DNA of 64,000 bases, from assembly GCA_002345675.1 (NCBI GenBank), contig DDWL01000061.1, positions 39,956-103,955 on the forward strand, written 5' to 3'. Under the pieces are notes generated by a model. It worked only from the letters and a program-made list of their open reading frames with translations. It was not told where the DNA came from and did not search any database. Shown here piece by piece: positions 35,122 to 43,113 of the stretch. Numbering within the stretch: the first letter of the stretch is position 1; each line of letters opens with the position of its first letter. A program made the position numbers and the translations under genes. The stretch comes from Bacteroidales bacterium UBA2287 (GTDB lineage: Bacteria; Bacteroidota; Bacteroidia; Bacteroidales; Tenuifilaceae).

Positions 35122-35931
35122 ATGATTATTACGCTCACCACCGATTGGGGTCAGAACGATTTCTACACAGGAATGCTAAAAGGGCGTATTATTTCAGCGT
35201 TTCCAAATGCTACACTTATCGACCTTGCTCACAATGTTCCGCAGTACAGCATCGACAAGGCTGCTTTTATTGTTAGGCACAGCTATAGCTCGTTTCCAGC
35301 AAAATCGGTTCACGTAATAATGGTAAACAGCGAAATAGTTGTAAAAAGTCGCTTTTTAATTACCGAAAATAATAACCAAATTTTTGTAGTTCCCGACAAC
35401 GGAGCAATAAGTTTGCTTTTTAACTCGCCCCCCGAAAATGTTTACGCAGTAAGTTACGATGTAACTGGCAGCTTCGCATCGCTAAACTGTATTGCAAATA
35501 TTTTTAGCAAACTTGCCAGCGACCAACCCCTTAGCGAAATTGGCGAGTTTACCAATGACTTCATTACCAAAACTCCAATAAAAGCGACTTGGGACGAGTC
35601 GCTAATAATTGGAAATGTTATTTACATCGATTCGTACTATAATGCCATTAGCAATATTTCGCGAAAAATGTTCGATAAAATTGGGCAAGGCCGCCAATTC
35701 GACATATACGTGCAAAGCCACCATAACCGTGTCAAAAACCTAAGCATTACCTACAATCAGGTTCCGTCGGGCGAACTACTAGCCCTTTTTAACTCGGCCG
35801 ATCTTTTAGAAGTTGCCATTCGCGATGGCTTTGCAGCCCAGCTTCTAAACTTAAGCGTTGGCTCCGAGGTAAAAGTTAAATTTGCCACCCAAAACAAGAT
35901 TATAAGTGGCGACCAGCCTACACTTTGGTAA
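35122..35931 (+). CDS. SAM hydroxide adenosyltransferase (DUF62)
   Basis: A 269-residue protein of the fluorinase/chlorinase fold group that hydrolyses S-adenosylmethionine to adenosine and methionine. It begins IITLTTDWGQNDFYTGMLKG and has IDLAHNVPQYSIDKAAFIV, VPDNGAISLLF and, in the C-terminal domain, GNVIYIDSYYNAISNI. No fluorinase-specific loop is evident, so the hydroxide form is the best call. I start at the ATG at 35122, preceded by GAGGAAAAGG; a longer frame from TTG 35071 runs back toward the repeat array. Confidence 0.88.
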   Translation: MIITLTTDWGQNDFYTGMLKGRIISAFPNATLIDLAHNVPQYSIDKAAFIVRHSYSSFPAKSVHVIMVNSEIVVKSRFLITENNNQIFVVPDNGAISLLFNSPPENVYAVSYDVTGSFASLNCIANIFSKLASDQPLSEIGEFTNDFITKTPIKATWDESLIIGNVIYIDSYYNAISNISRKMFDKIGQGRQFDIYVQSHHNRVKNLSITYNQVPSGELLALFNSADLLEVAIRDGFAAQLLNLSVGSEVKVKFATQNKIISGDQPTLW

Positions 35932-35983
35932 TTTATGGTTTTTAACGCCAATTAATTTTCAATTCATTTCAACGGTAAAATAC

Positions 35984-36044
35984 TACCTTTGCTATTACAT
36001 TAGTTCGGTAAATTTTTTATTTCACGCAGAGACGCAAAGACGCA
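35984..36044 (+). promoter_or_regulatory. -7 element and scattered repeat upstream of mazG
   Basis: TACCTTTG at 35984-35991 matches TAnnTTTG and could begin a transcript of mazG and the genes behind it, with a leader of about 160 bases. Within that leader TTTCACGCAGAGACGCAAAG (36020-36039) is a common intergenic repeat type of Bacteroidota. Confidence 0.4.
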
Positions 36045-36158
36045 TTTGCTTGATTATTAGAACAATAATAATACGCACAGTCGTTGTGCAAAACCCTAAC
36101 AATCGGGCAAATAAAAATATTTAACGGACTATTGCATTAATAAATCAATATTATATAA

Positions 36159-36938
36159 ATGGAACAAGCAGCAAATTCGTTCGTAAAGCTACTGGGTATT
36201 ATGGACGAGCTACGCGAAAAATGTCCGTGGGACCGTGAGCAAACCTTCGACACCATTCGAAACCTTACCATTGAGGAAACCTACGAACTCACCGATGCCA
36301 TTATGGAAAAGGATATAGATGGCATTAAAAAGGAACTTGGCGACCTGCTTCTACATATCGTTTTCTACTCAAAAATTGCTTCGGAAACCAAACTCTTTAA
36401 CATTACCGACGTTATTGATGGCATTAGCCAAAAGCTTATAACCAGGCATCCACATGTTTTTGGAACCACAGAGGTAAACAACTCCAATGATGTTATTAAG
36501 AACTGGGAGCAAATTAAGCTAACCGAAAAGGATGGCAATAAGACGGTACTTTCGGGCGTTCCAAAAACCCTATCGGCACTTATTAAAGCAAATAGAATTC
36601 AGGAAAAGGTGAGAGCCGTTGGCTTCGATTGGGAAGTGCGAACACAGGTTTGGGATAAGGTGCAGGAAGAACTCGAGGAGCTTAAGGTTGAAATTGACAA
36701 GGGCAACGACGATAGAATTGAAGCCGAATTTGGCGATCTATTCTTCTCGTTGGTAAATGCTGCGCGACTTTACAATATCGACCCTGAAACTGCTCTTGAA
36801 CGCACCAATAAGAAGTTTATGAAACGCTTTGGTTACCTCGAAAGCAAAACTATAAAGGAGGGTCGTTCGCTTAAAACCATGACCCTCGACGAAATGAATG
36901 TAATTTGGGAGGAAGCAAAAGCCTTCGATAAACCCTAA
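36159..36938 (+). CDS. mazG: Nucleoside triphosphate pyrophosphohydrolase MazG
   Basis: Hydrolyses NTPs and dNTPs to the monophosphate and pyrophosphate, cleaning up abnormal nucleotides. The 259-residue length and two MazG halves match the long form: LREKCPWDREQTFDTIRNLTIEETYEL with KELGDLLLHIVFYSKIA in the first, and QEELEELKVEI with EAEFGDLFFSLVNAARL in the second, with the ExxE and ExxD metal ligands visible. It is followed after nine bases by the ABC permease gene and probably heads the operon through 39573. Confidence 0.94.
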   Translation: MEQAANSFVKLLGIMDELREKCPWDREQTFDTIRNLTIEETYELTDAIMEKDIDGIKKELGDLLLHIVFYSKIASETKLFNITDVIDGISQKLITRHPHVFGTTEVNNSNDVIKNWEQIKLTEKDGNKTVLSGVPKTLSALIKANRIQEKVRAVGFDWEVRTQVWDKVQEELEELKVEIDKGNDDRIEAEFGDLFFSLVNAARLYNIDPETALERTNKKFMKRFGYLESKTIKEGRSLKTMTLDEMNVIWEEAKAFDKP

Positions 36939-36947
36939 TCGACCCCG

Positions 36948-38027
36948 ATGCTGCAATTCGTTGCAAAAAAGTTGTTCTATAGTCTGCTCATTGTTTGGGG
37001 AGTAGTTACTCTTGTTTTTATACTTTTCAACCTTATTCCTGGCGACCCAGCACGAATGGTTATGGGGCAACGAACCGATGAGGCTTCGCTAGCTGCCGTT
37101 CGTAAAGATATGGGACTCGACAAGCCACTTTTTGCTCAGTACCTTAAGTACATTAACGACCTCTCGCCCATTTCGGTTCATAACCCAACCAATCCAAGCA
37201 GCTACATATACTTAAACCACAACGATTACTCGGTTGGCGCAAGTATTTACTTTTCGAATAAGCGGGTGCTGGTTTTTAAAGCCCCATACCTTCGAAAATC
37301 TTATCAGAGCGGAAAAACAGTTACTGCAACAATTGCCGAAACGCTTCCCAATACCTTTATTCTTGCCATTGTGTCGATGGTTTTTGCAACCGTTGTGGGT
37401 ATTGCCTTTGGGGTAATTTCGGCATTAACTAAGGATTCGTGGATTGACCGAACGCTGCTTGTACTTTCGGCATTTGGCATGAGTTTACCCTCATTTTTTG
37501 CTGCCATTCTCTTCGGGTGGCTTTTTGCCTTTGTGCTTGGCGATTTTACGGGACTTAACCTTACCGGAAATCTTTGGGAAATTGACGATTTTGGGGAGGG
37601 AATGCACCTTCATCTTAAAAATATAATACTTCCAACAATAACCCTCGGAATTCGTCCGCTTGCTGTGGTAACGCAACTTGCACGCGGGTCGATGCTCGAG
37701 GTGCTTTCGCAGGATTTTATAAGAACCGCAAAAGCCAAAGGGCTAAGCTTTCCGAAGGTAATTTGGCGGCACGCCCTTAAAAATTCGCTTAACCCTGTTG
37801 TTTCGGCTATTTCGGGTTGGTTTGCTTCGCTTATGGCTGGCGTAATTTTTATTGAGTATATTTTTGGGTGGAAAGGCATGGGCTACGTTATGGTTAGCGC
37901 CTTAAATAGCTTCGATGTACCTTTGGTTATTGGTGCTGTTATTGTTTTCTCGGTAGTTTTTATTATTGTTAACCTTTTGGTCGATATTCTTTACTCATTC
38001 CTCGATCCTCGAATAAGGTTAAACTAA
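36948..38027 (+). CDS. ABC transporter permease, DppB/OppB type
   Basis: A 359-residue inner-membrane permease of the peptide/nickel uptake family. It opens with FVAKKLFYSLLIVWGVVTLVFILFNLIPGDPARMVMG, typical of DppB, and has the EAA-type loop RTAKAKGLSFPKVIWRHALKNSLNPVVS that contacts the ATPase. There are about six hydrophobic segments and an atypical insertion near residues 65-125 between the first segment and the permease core. The usual DppC, ATPase and binding protein genes are not near, so its partners must be encoded elsewhere. Confidence 0.9.
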   Translation: MLQFVAKKLFYSLLIVWGVVTLVFILFNLIPGDPARMVMGQRTDEASLAAVRKDMGLDKPLFAQYLKYINDLSPISVHNPTNPSSYIYLNHNDYSVGASIYFSNKRVLVFKAPYLRKSYQSGKTVTATIAETLPNTFILAIVSMVFATVVGIAFGVISALTKDSWIDRTLLVLSAFGMSLPSFFAAILFGWLFAFVLGDFTGLNLTGNLWEIDDFGEGMHLHLKNIILPTITLGIRPLAVVTQLARGSMLEVLSQDFIRTAKAKGLSFPKVIWRHALKNSLNPVVSAISGWFASLMAGVIFIEYIFGWKGMGYVMVSALNSFDVPLVIGAVIVFSVVFIIVNLLVDILYSFLDPRIRLN

Positions 38028-38036
38028 TTTTACAAG

Positions 38037-38951
38037 ATGATTCGCTACTTAAAACATAAAGAAATTGATTTTGCCAAGTGGGACCAGTGCATTGAAGCTT
38101 CATTAAGTTTTATGCCTTACCCACTTTCGTGGTATTTAAATTGCGTGTCGCCTAACTGGGATGCCTTAGTACTAAGCGATTACGAAGCAGTAATGCCTTT
38201 AACCCATCGCAAAAAGTTTGGTATTTCTTACCTACATCAACCATTAATGTGTAAGCAGCTGGGAGTTTTTTCGAGCATGCATGCAGAGCCATTTAACATC
38301 GATTTATTTATTAAAGCCTTACCAAAAAAATTTCGATTAATTGAAATTGCCCTTAACAATCAAAACATTATAAATAGCAATAAAACCATTAAAGTAGACC
38401 AACATACAAACTTTTATCTGTCGTTAAACCAACCTTACCAAACTATCTACAATGGTTTTCATCGAAACCACAAAAGGAATATCTTAAAAGCGAACGATAG
38501 CGGTATGGTGGTTAAAGTAAATAGCATTTCATTTACGGAGTTCTATAACCTGAAAATGGACAGTTTAAGTAAGCAAAAAATAAACTTCAAAAATCACCAA
38601 AAATCATCCTACTTCAATATTTTTAAGCATTTTGAAGATAAAGGCGAAATGAAAATTTATACAGCTTACTTAAACAATACTATTATTAGCAGCGCCTGTT
38701 TTATTTTTTGGGAAAAGTGGACAGCGCTCGACTTGTTTAGCACCGATTTAGGAAAAAACAACTCTGCTGGCTACCTTCTTTTTAATCGGTTTTTTAAAGA
38801 TTATTGCGATAGAAACCTAGTACTCGACTTTATGGGTTCAAATGTTCATGGCATTGCCCTACACAATAAGGGTTATGGGGCCATTGAAGATAAATACCCA
38901 TTTATTACAATTAACCGATTACCCAAATTTTTAAAGTTTTTTAAAAAGTAA
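38037..38951 (+). CDS. FemAB/GNAT-like acyltransferase family protein
   Basis: A 304-residue cytoplasmic protein whose C-terminal half (about 130-300) resembles the GNAT fold of the FemAB-like acetyltransferase group: NGFHRNHKRNILKANDSGMVV, FYNLKMDSLSKQK and YTAYLNNTIISSACFIFWEKWTALDLFSTDLGKNNSAGYLLFNRFFKDY. The N-terminal half probably repeats the fold in a degenerate form. Substrate is unknown; relatives act on cell-wall or lipid-linked amines. It starts nine bp after the permease and ends one base before the next start codon region, so it is translated with its neighbours. Confidence 0.65.
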   Translation: MIRYLKHKEIDFAKWDQCIEASLSFMPYPLSWYLNCVSPNWDALVLSDYEAVMPLTHRKKFGISYLHQPLMCKQLGVFSSMHAEPFNIDLFIKALPKKFRLIEIALNNQNIINSNKTIKVDQHTNFYLSLNQPYQTIYNGFHRNHKRNILKANDSGMVVKVNSISFTEFYNLKMDSLSKQKINFKNHQKSSYFNIFKHFEDKGEMKIYTAYLNNTIISSACFIFWEKWTALDLFSTDLGKNNSAGYLLFNRFFKDYCDRNLVLDFMGSNVHGIALHNKGYGAIEDKYPFITINRLPKFLKFFKK

Positions 38952-38952
38952 A

Positions 38953-39573
38953 ATGATTTCATCAGATAACGATATTGCAACTTCAGTTTTAATTCTTGCC
39001 GCTGGAAACTCGGAAAGAATGGGCGTTAGCAAACTTTTTTTGAAACTTCCCAACGGAATAACGTTTATTGAACATTTGGTAAACGAGTACCAAAAATTTG
39101 GCTGTAAACAAATTGCTATAGTAGTTAACCAAAGCAACGAAGCAGAGATAATTAACAGCCACTCACACCTGCTTAATAGAATTGAAATAGCCATTAATCC
39201 TAACCCTGGGTTAGGCCGATTTCGATCGGTAAAATTTGGGCTTAAAGCCATAGTAAACCCTAGTAACGTTTTCATTCATAATATCGATAATCCATACTGC
39301 GACACCTCAATTCTTAATGTTTTACAAGAAAATATTGTAGGATTCGATTACGTTGTTCCAACGTTTAAAGGAAAGGGCGGGCATCCAATACTCATTTCTT
39401 ATGAAGTAGTTTCGAAAATTCGTAAAAAAGCGAAAAATGATTGTTTGCTAAACGAGTTCCTTAGCCGTTTTAATGGAAATAGAATTGAAGTGAATAGCGA
39501 TACAATTTTAAAGAATATTAATACCCCCGACGAGTACAATAGCTTTTTATTGGCCTTTGAATTAAAGCATTAG
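38953..39573 (+). CDS. MobA-like nucleotidyltransferase
   Basis: A 206-residue enzyme with the nucleotide-binding start VLILAAGNSERMGVSKLFLKL (LAAGxSxRMGxxK), HNIDNPYCD for the metal site, and GKGGHPILIS. These mark the NTP_transf_3 group, which includes MobA and MocA that attach GMP or CMP to molybdopterin. A molybdopterin enzyme gene lies 2 kb downstream, which makes a MocA/MobA-type role tempting but unproven; relatives also act on sugars. The gene overlaps the end of the previous operon gene region by spacing of only one base. Confidence 0.75.
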   Translation: MISSDNDIATSVLILAAGNSERMGVSKLFLKLPNGITFIEHLVNEYQKFGCKQIAIVVNQSNEAEIINSHSHLLNRIEIAINPNPGLGRFRSVKFGLKAIVNPSNVFIHNIDNPYCDTSILNVLQENIVGFDYVVPTFKGKGGHPILISYEVVSKIRKKAKNDCLLNEFLSRFNGNRIEVNSDTILKNINTPDEYNSFLLAFELKH

Positions 39574-39620
39574 ATTTTAAGAAGTTTTTTAAGCTCTAAT
39601 AATAATTTTCATTAAAACAA

Positions 39621-39646
39621 TTGCCACGGGCTAAAGCCCGTGGCAA
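39621..39646. repeat. REP-like palindrome
   Basis: TTGCCACGGGCT-AA-AGCCCGTGGCAA is a perfect 12-bp inverted repeat between two genes. It is the cleanest copy of the core also present at 8708-8803 and partly at 33040-33165. Confidence 0.75.
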
Positions 39647-39675
39647 AAAACAACATTTAAACAGTTTTTTTTTCC

Positions 39676-40302
39676 ATGAGCACGCCAACAGCAATTTTTT
39701 CAACAGCATACTTCCCCCCCATTCAGTTTTTTTCGAAGCTTAAGCAGAACAGCACCATACTTCTCGAAAAGCACGAAACCTATCCAAAGCAAACGTATCG
39801 AAACCGTTGCGAAATATACTCGGCCAATGGCCGAATGCCGCTTACAATTCCAATTGTAAAACCAAAGGGCAATCGAACTCCCATTAACGAAGTGCTAATC
39901 GACCACTCCGATCCCTGGGCAACAAAGCACTGGCGTGCTATTGAGTCGGCTTACCGCCGTTCGGCGTACTTTGAGCTTCTCGAACACGAGTTTGCTCCCC
40001 TTTACATTCAGCAATGGCCATCGCTTTGGGCATTTAACAATGCAACTATTGCTAAAGCAATTGAAATTTTTGAACTAAATAGCGAAATAATTGAAACCGA
40101 AATGTTTGTAAAGCTTTACCCCAGCAATGTTTTGGATTTTAGGAATAGCATTTCGCCCAAACTTAATTTCGCTAAAAGCGATTTAGAATTTAGCCCAAAG
40201 CCCTATTTTCAGGTTTTTGCCGATAAGTTTGAGTTTATTCCAAACCTATCAATTCTCGATTTAATTTTTAACTATGGCCCCGAGGGGAGGGAGTATTTTT
40301 AG
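39676..40302 (+). CDS. WbqC family protein
   Basis: A 208-residue cytoplasmic protein with WbqC features: AYFPPIQFFSKL near the start, HETYPKQTYRNRCEIYSANGRMPLTIPIVK, and a C-terminal Trp-rich segment QQWPSLWAFNNATI. WbqC proteins are found in surface polysaccharide clusters, where they have been linked to sugar or amino-acid attachment, but the reaction is unsure. No other polysaccharide genes are close. Array E begins two bases after the stop codon. Confidence 0.85.
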   Translation: MSTPTAIFSTAYFPPIQFFSKLKQNSTILLEKHETYPKQTYRNRCEIYSANGRMPLTIPIVKPKGNRTPINEVLIDHSDPWATKHWRAIESAYRRSAYFELLEHEFAPLYIQQWPSLWAFNNATIAKAIEIFELNSEIIETEMFVKLYPSNVLDFRNSISPKLNFAKSDLEFSPKPYFQVFADKFEFIPNLSILDLIFNYGPEGREYF

Positions 40303-40303
40303 T

Positions 40304-40366
40304 TGTCGGTTATCGGTTCTCGGTTGTCAGTTGGCTGTTATCGGTTATCGGTTATCGGTTAATCGT
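40304..40366 (+). repeat. Heptamer repeat array E
   Basis: Nine units in register: TGTCGGT, TATCGGT, TCTCGGT, TGTCAGT, TGGCTGT, TATCGGT three times, TAATCGT. All but the last fit NNNCNGT. The array starts at the wbqC stop codon and ends just before the small membrane protein gene. Confidence 0.82.
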
Positions 40367-40381
40367 ATTAACTTAAATGTT

Positions 40382-40819
40382 ATGAGAATGAAAAGAGTTT
40401 TTGCGCTATCATTATATTTTTCATATTTTACTTTTCTCTTTATTAACAATTTCATTCGCTTTATTTTTGCTATTACCCAAAACGAAAAATTTACAATCGT
40501 AATTTGGGGCTTTGATTGCAGGTCATCAGTTGGAAGTTTGAATTATGATAATAAAGCATTTATTGCTATAATATTATTCGTTTTAACTAAACTTACGCTG
40601 TTTATATTTGCTCATTACCTCTACAATATATACAAGCTTAACTTTTATTTAATAAGCATACTTAAGTTAATAATATCCAGCTATATTTTTGATGTTTTGT
40701 CTGTTATTAGTAGATTAACTAACAATAGTTTTATTGATAAAATATTCTATTCCAACTTTCCATTATTTAAGTTTAACACTATACTTGAGATAAACCAACT
40801 TGTTATTCCATTTTCATGA
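40382..40819 (+). CDS. Small membrane protein, unknown
   Basis: A 145-residue protein with about three hydrophobic segments (FALSLYFSYFTFLFINNF, FIAIILFVLTKLTLFIFA and LISILKLIISSYIFDVLSVI). It is rich in Phe, Ile, Tyr and Asn, with stronger AT bias than nearby genes, which may mean recent arrival or weak constraint. No family is recognised. A longer frame from 40274 only translates array E, so the ATG at 40382 is used; ATG at 40388 is equally possible. Confidence 0.45.
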   Translation: MRMKRVFALSLYFSYFTFLFINNFIRFIFAITQNEKFTIVIWGFDCRSSVGSLNYDNKAFIAIILFVLTKLTLFIFAHYLYNIYKLNFYLISILKLIISSYIFDVLSVISRLTNNSFIDKIFYSNFPLFKFNTILEINQLVIPFS

Positions 40820-40977
40820 TTCAATCATTCTTCTTTTAATTCACTTGTATATTTCCTCTAAAAGTAAAATATTCTTGACCCTTGACGTGTTTAAAATTGG
40901 TTTAGGGTTTATTTTATCGGTATCATTTCTTCATTTTGTTTTAATTCTGATTTTACTATAAATCGAATTTCTATTCA

Positions 40978-41008
40978 CTCACGGGGTGACTTTGAGTCAC
41001 CCCGTGAG
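40978..41008. repeat. Perfect GC-rich hairpin
   Basis: CTCACGGGGTGACT-TTG-AGTCACCCCGTGAG has a perfect 14-bp stem with a three-base loop, in an otherwise AT-rich gap. It lies 27 bases beyond the end of the minus-strand molybdopterin gene and may end its transcript, but no T-run follows on either strand. Confidence 0.6.
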
Positions 41009-41034
41009 TATTGGCAAATTAACCAATCAACCAA

Positions 41035-43086
41035 TTAACTCCTCTTCACTTCCACCCTATTATCGTGAAAAGCTGTTCCGTGGCCCATGTCGGTTTCGCG
41101 ACCCTTCGATAAATTGTTTACCGAGCACCCTTCGGTTGCCCACCAGCCATTGTGAATTACAACACAGCCAACCCGAACCAAATAGGTTAAATTTGCTTTC
41201 ACTACAACCTCACCTCTACCATTAAAAACCTTAACCATACTACCATCACCAATATTTCGGCTGCGAGCATCGCTGGGATTAATTTCGACAAACGGCTCGG
41301 GGTTAAGCATTTTTATAACCTTTAGGTTATTGAACTGAGAGTGAATGCGGTTTTTGGTATTTGGCGACATTAAAAAAAGTGGGTACTTCGAATCGACTTC
41401 GGTCTTAATATCTCCTTCGGCTAATGGTTCGTATGTTGGTAGCTGGTTTGCACCCCAAAGTTCGGTTGCTTGCTGCGAGAATATTTCGATTTTTCCGCTG
41501 GGAGTTGCAAAAACCATATCGGAAAATGCAATTTCCTGCAGATTTGGAGCAAGCGCTGGCCCTTCTTTTAACTTTTCGTACGACAATTCGGGGAATTGAG
41601 CGAGTTGTCCCTCTAAATATCTCTGTACATTCTCTTCTCCAGGAAGGATTAGTTGCTTTTCAACTTCTTCTTTTGAAAGCCCCAGCTTAAGGGCTAAATG
41701 GTAGTAAATTTCATTTTCGGGCATTACTTCGCCTGCGGGCTTAACAACTTTTTGCTTAAGCTGAACATAGGGATTCCAGTACGAACCAATAATATCGCTT
41801 TGCTCAAACATATTTTTAGCAGGTAGAACTATGTCGGCTTCGAGAGCCGTGTCGGTAAAAAACTGGTCGACCACCACCCGAAAATCGAGTTTGCGAATTG
41901 CTTTTAAAACGGTCGTGGTATCGGGATTTTGGGCAACGGGATTACCACGCTCTACCCACATCATTTTAAGCTGAGGGTTCTTCATTTCGAGCATTGCTTC
42001 GCCTAGCCTTGCAGTGGGAATTGCGCGACGAATAATGCCATCGGGAGTTTTTGGCGGATAGTAGCAGAGAGGCTCAAGCACATCGTCGAAAACGTAACTT
42101 TGCAAGTTGGCGTAATGCCAACAAGCCCCTGGCTTGCCAATGTTGCCAGTAATTACCGAAAGTGCAAGTAAGCAGCGAACCGTCTGACCACCATTGGTAT
42201 AGCGTTGCATTCCGTATCCCGGAATTAGCGTCATTGGTTTTACATGGGCAATGCTCCAGGCCAGCTTGTAAATCAACTCCTCCGAAACTCCTGTGATTTC
42301 GGATGCCCATTGCGACGAAAACTTTTCGGCATGCTGCCGAAATGCATCGAAGCCTATAACATAATTCTCGATAAAAGCCTTATCGTGCCAGTCGTTCAGT
42401 ATAATTATATTGGCTACCGCCAACGCAAGGGCAGCGTCGGTTCCGGGAAATGGTTGCAGTAGCATCTTAGCCTGTTGCGACGAATCGGTTCGGCGTGGGT
42501 CGATTACAACTAACTCAGCTCCATTATCAATGGCTTTGCCAATGGGAATCATTTCCTGAATGTTGCTCTCGGCTGGATTTTTGCCCCAAAGCACAATGAG
42601 TTTTGCATTCTCCAAATCCCACGGAACGTTATGCTTATTTTCGCCAAGGGTAAGGCGAGTTGCTTCGAGACCGGCAGGCCAGCATAAGTTGCCATAAACG
42701 GTGGTTGCGCCACCGTAAAGGTTGCGCCAAAACTTTAAGCTAAAGTCGTTCATTAACCCCGACATTCCGCTTGCAGCGTAAAACAGAACGCTTTGCTGAC
42801 CGTAATGCTCCTTGTAGTGATTTAGCCGTGCCGAAATAGAGTCGAACGCTTCTGCCCAGCTAATTCGCACAAACTTACCCGAAGCATCTTTGCGATGAGG
42901 ATACAGAATTCTGTCGGGCGAATTTGCTCGTTCAACATAGCTTAAGCCCTTAAGGCAAATGCCTTCGGGTGTAGCTAAGTTTAAAGGGTGAGGTTCAATA
43001 TTAACTACCTTGCCATTGTCGACAAAAACCTTAAATGTGCAGGTGCTATAGCAGTTTCGGGGACAAGCAGTGGTGAATTCCTGCAT
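41035..43086 (-). CDS. Molybdopterin-dependent oxidoreductase
   Basis: A 683-residue enzyme of the DMSO-reductase superfamily, carrying bis-MGD molybdenum or tungsten. The N-terminus has the 4Fe-4S motif CPRNCYSTC with a fourth Cys in EGICLKG. Cofactor-binding regions include LYPHRKDASGKFVRISWAEAFD, VLWGKNPAESN, VIDPRRTDSSQQA and the C-terminal domain with LMSPNTKNRIHSQF and NGWWATEGCSVNNL. No twin-arginine signal is present, so it is cytoplasmic. No partner electron-transfer subunits lie next to it, so the substrate is open. A truncated paralogue of its last 229 residues lies at 51628-52325. Confidence 0.9.
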   Translation of the reverse strand: MQEFTTACPRNCYSTCTFKVFVDNGKVVNIEPHPLNLATPEGICLKGLSYVERANSPDRILYPHRKDASGKFVRISWAEAFDSISARLNHYKEHYGQQSVLFYAASGMSGLMNDFSLKFWRNLYGGATTVYGNLCWPAGLEATRLTLGENKHNVPWDLENAKLIVLWGKNPAESNIQEMIPIGKAIDNGAELVVIDPRRTDSSQQAKMLLQPFPGTDAALALAVANIIILNDWHDKAFIENYVIGFDAFRQHAEKFSSQWASEITGVSEELIYKLAWSIAHVKPMTLIPGYGMQRYTNGGQTVRCLLALSVITGNIGKPGACWHYANLQSYVFDDVLEPLCYYPPKTPDGIIRRAIPTARLGEAMLEMKNPQLKMMWVERGNPVAQNPDTTTVLKAIRKLDFRVVVDQFFTDTALEADIVLPAKNMFEQSDIIGSYWNPYVQLKQKVVKPAGEVMPENEIYYHLALKLGLSKEEVEKQLILPGEENVQRYLEGQLAQFPELSYEKLKEGPALAPNLQEIAFSDMVFATPSGKIEIFSQQATELWGANQLPTYEPLAEGDIKTEVDSKYPLFLMSPNTKNRIHSQFNNLKVIKMLNPEPFVEINPSDARSRNIGDGSMVKVFNGRGEVVVKANLTYLVRVGCVVIHNGWWATEGCSVNNLSKGRETDMGHGTAFHDNRVEVKRS

Positions 43087-43113
43087 GATTATACTAAGAT
43101 AGGGTGTTAAGTT

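Noticed and set aside
40274..40381. N-terminal extension of the small membrane protein
   Set aside because: It translates array E and overlaps the wbqC end; the ATG at 40382 is cleaner.
40978..41008. Intrinsic terminator for the molybdopterin gene
   Set aside because: The stem is excellent but there is no T-run on the minus strand, so it is listed only as a hairpin repeat.
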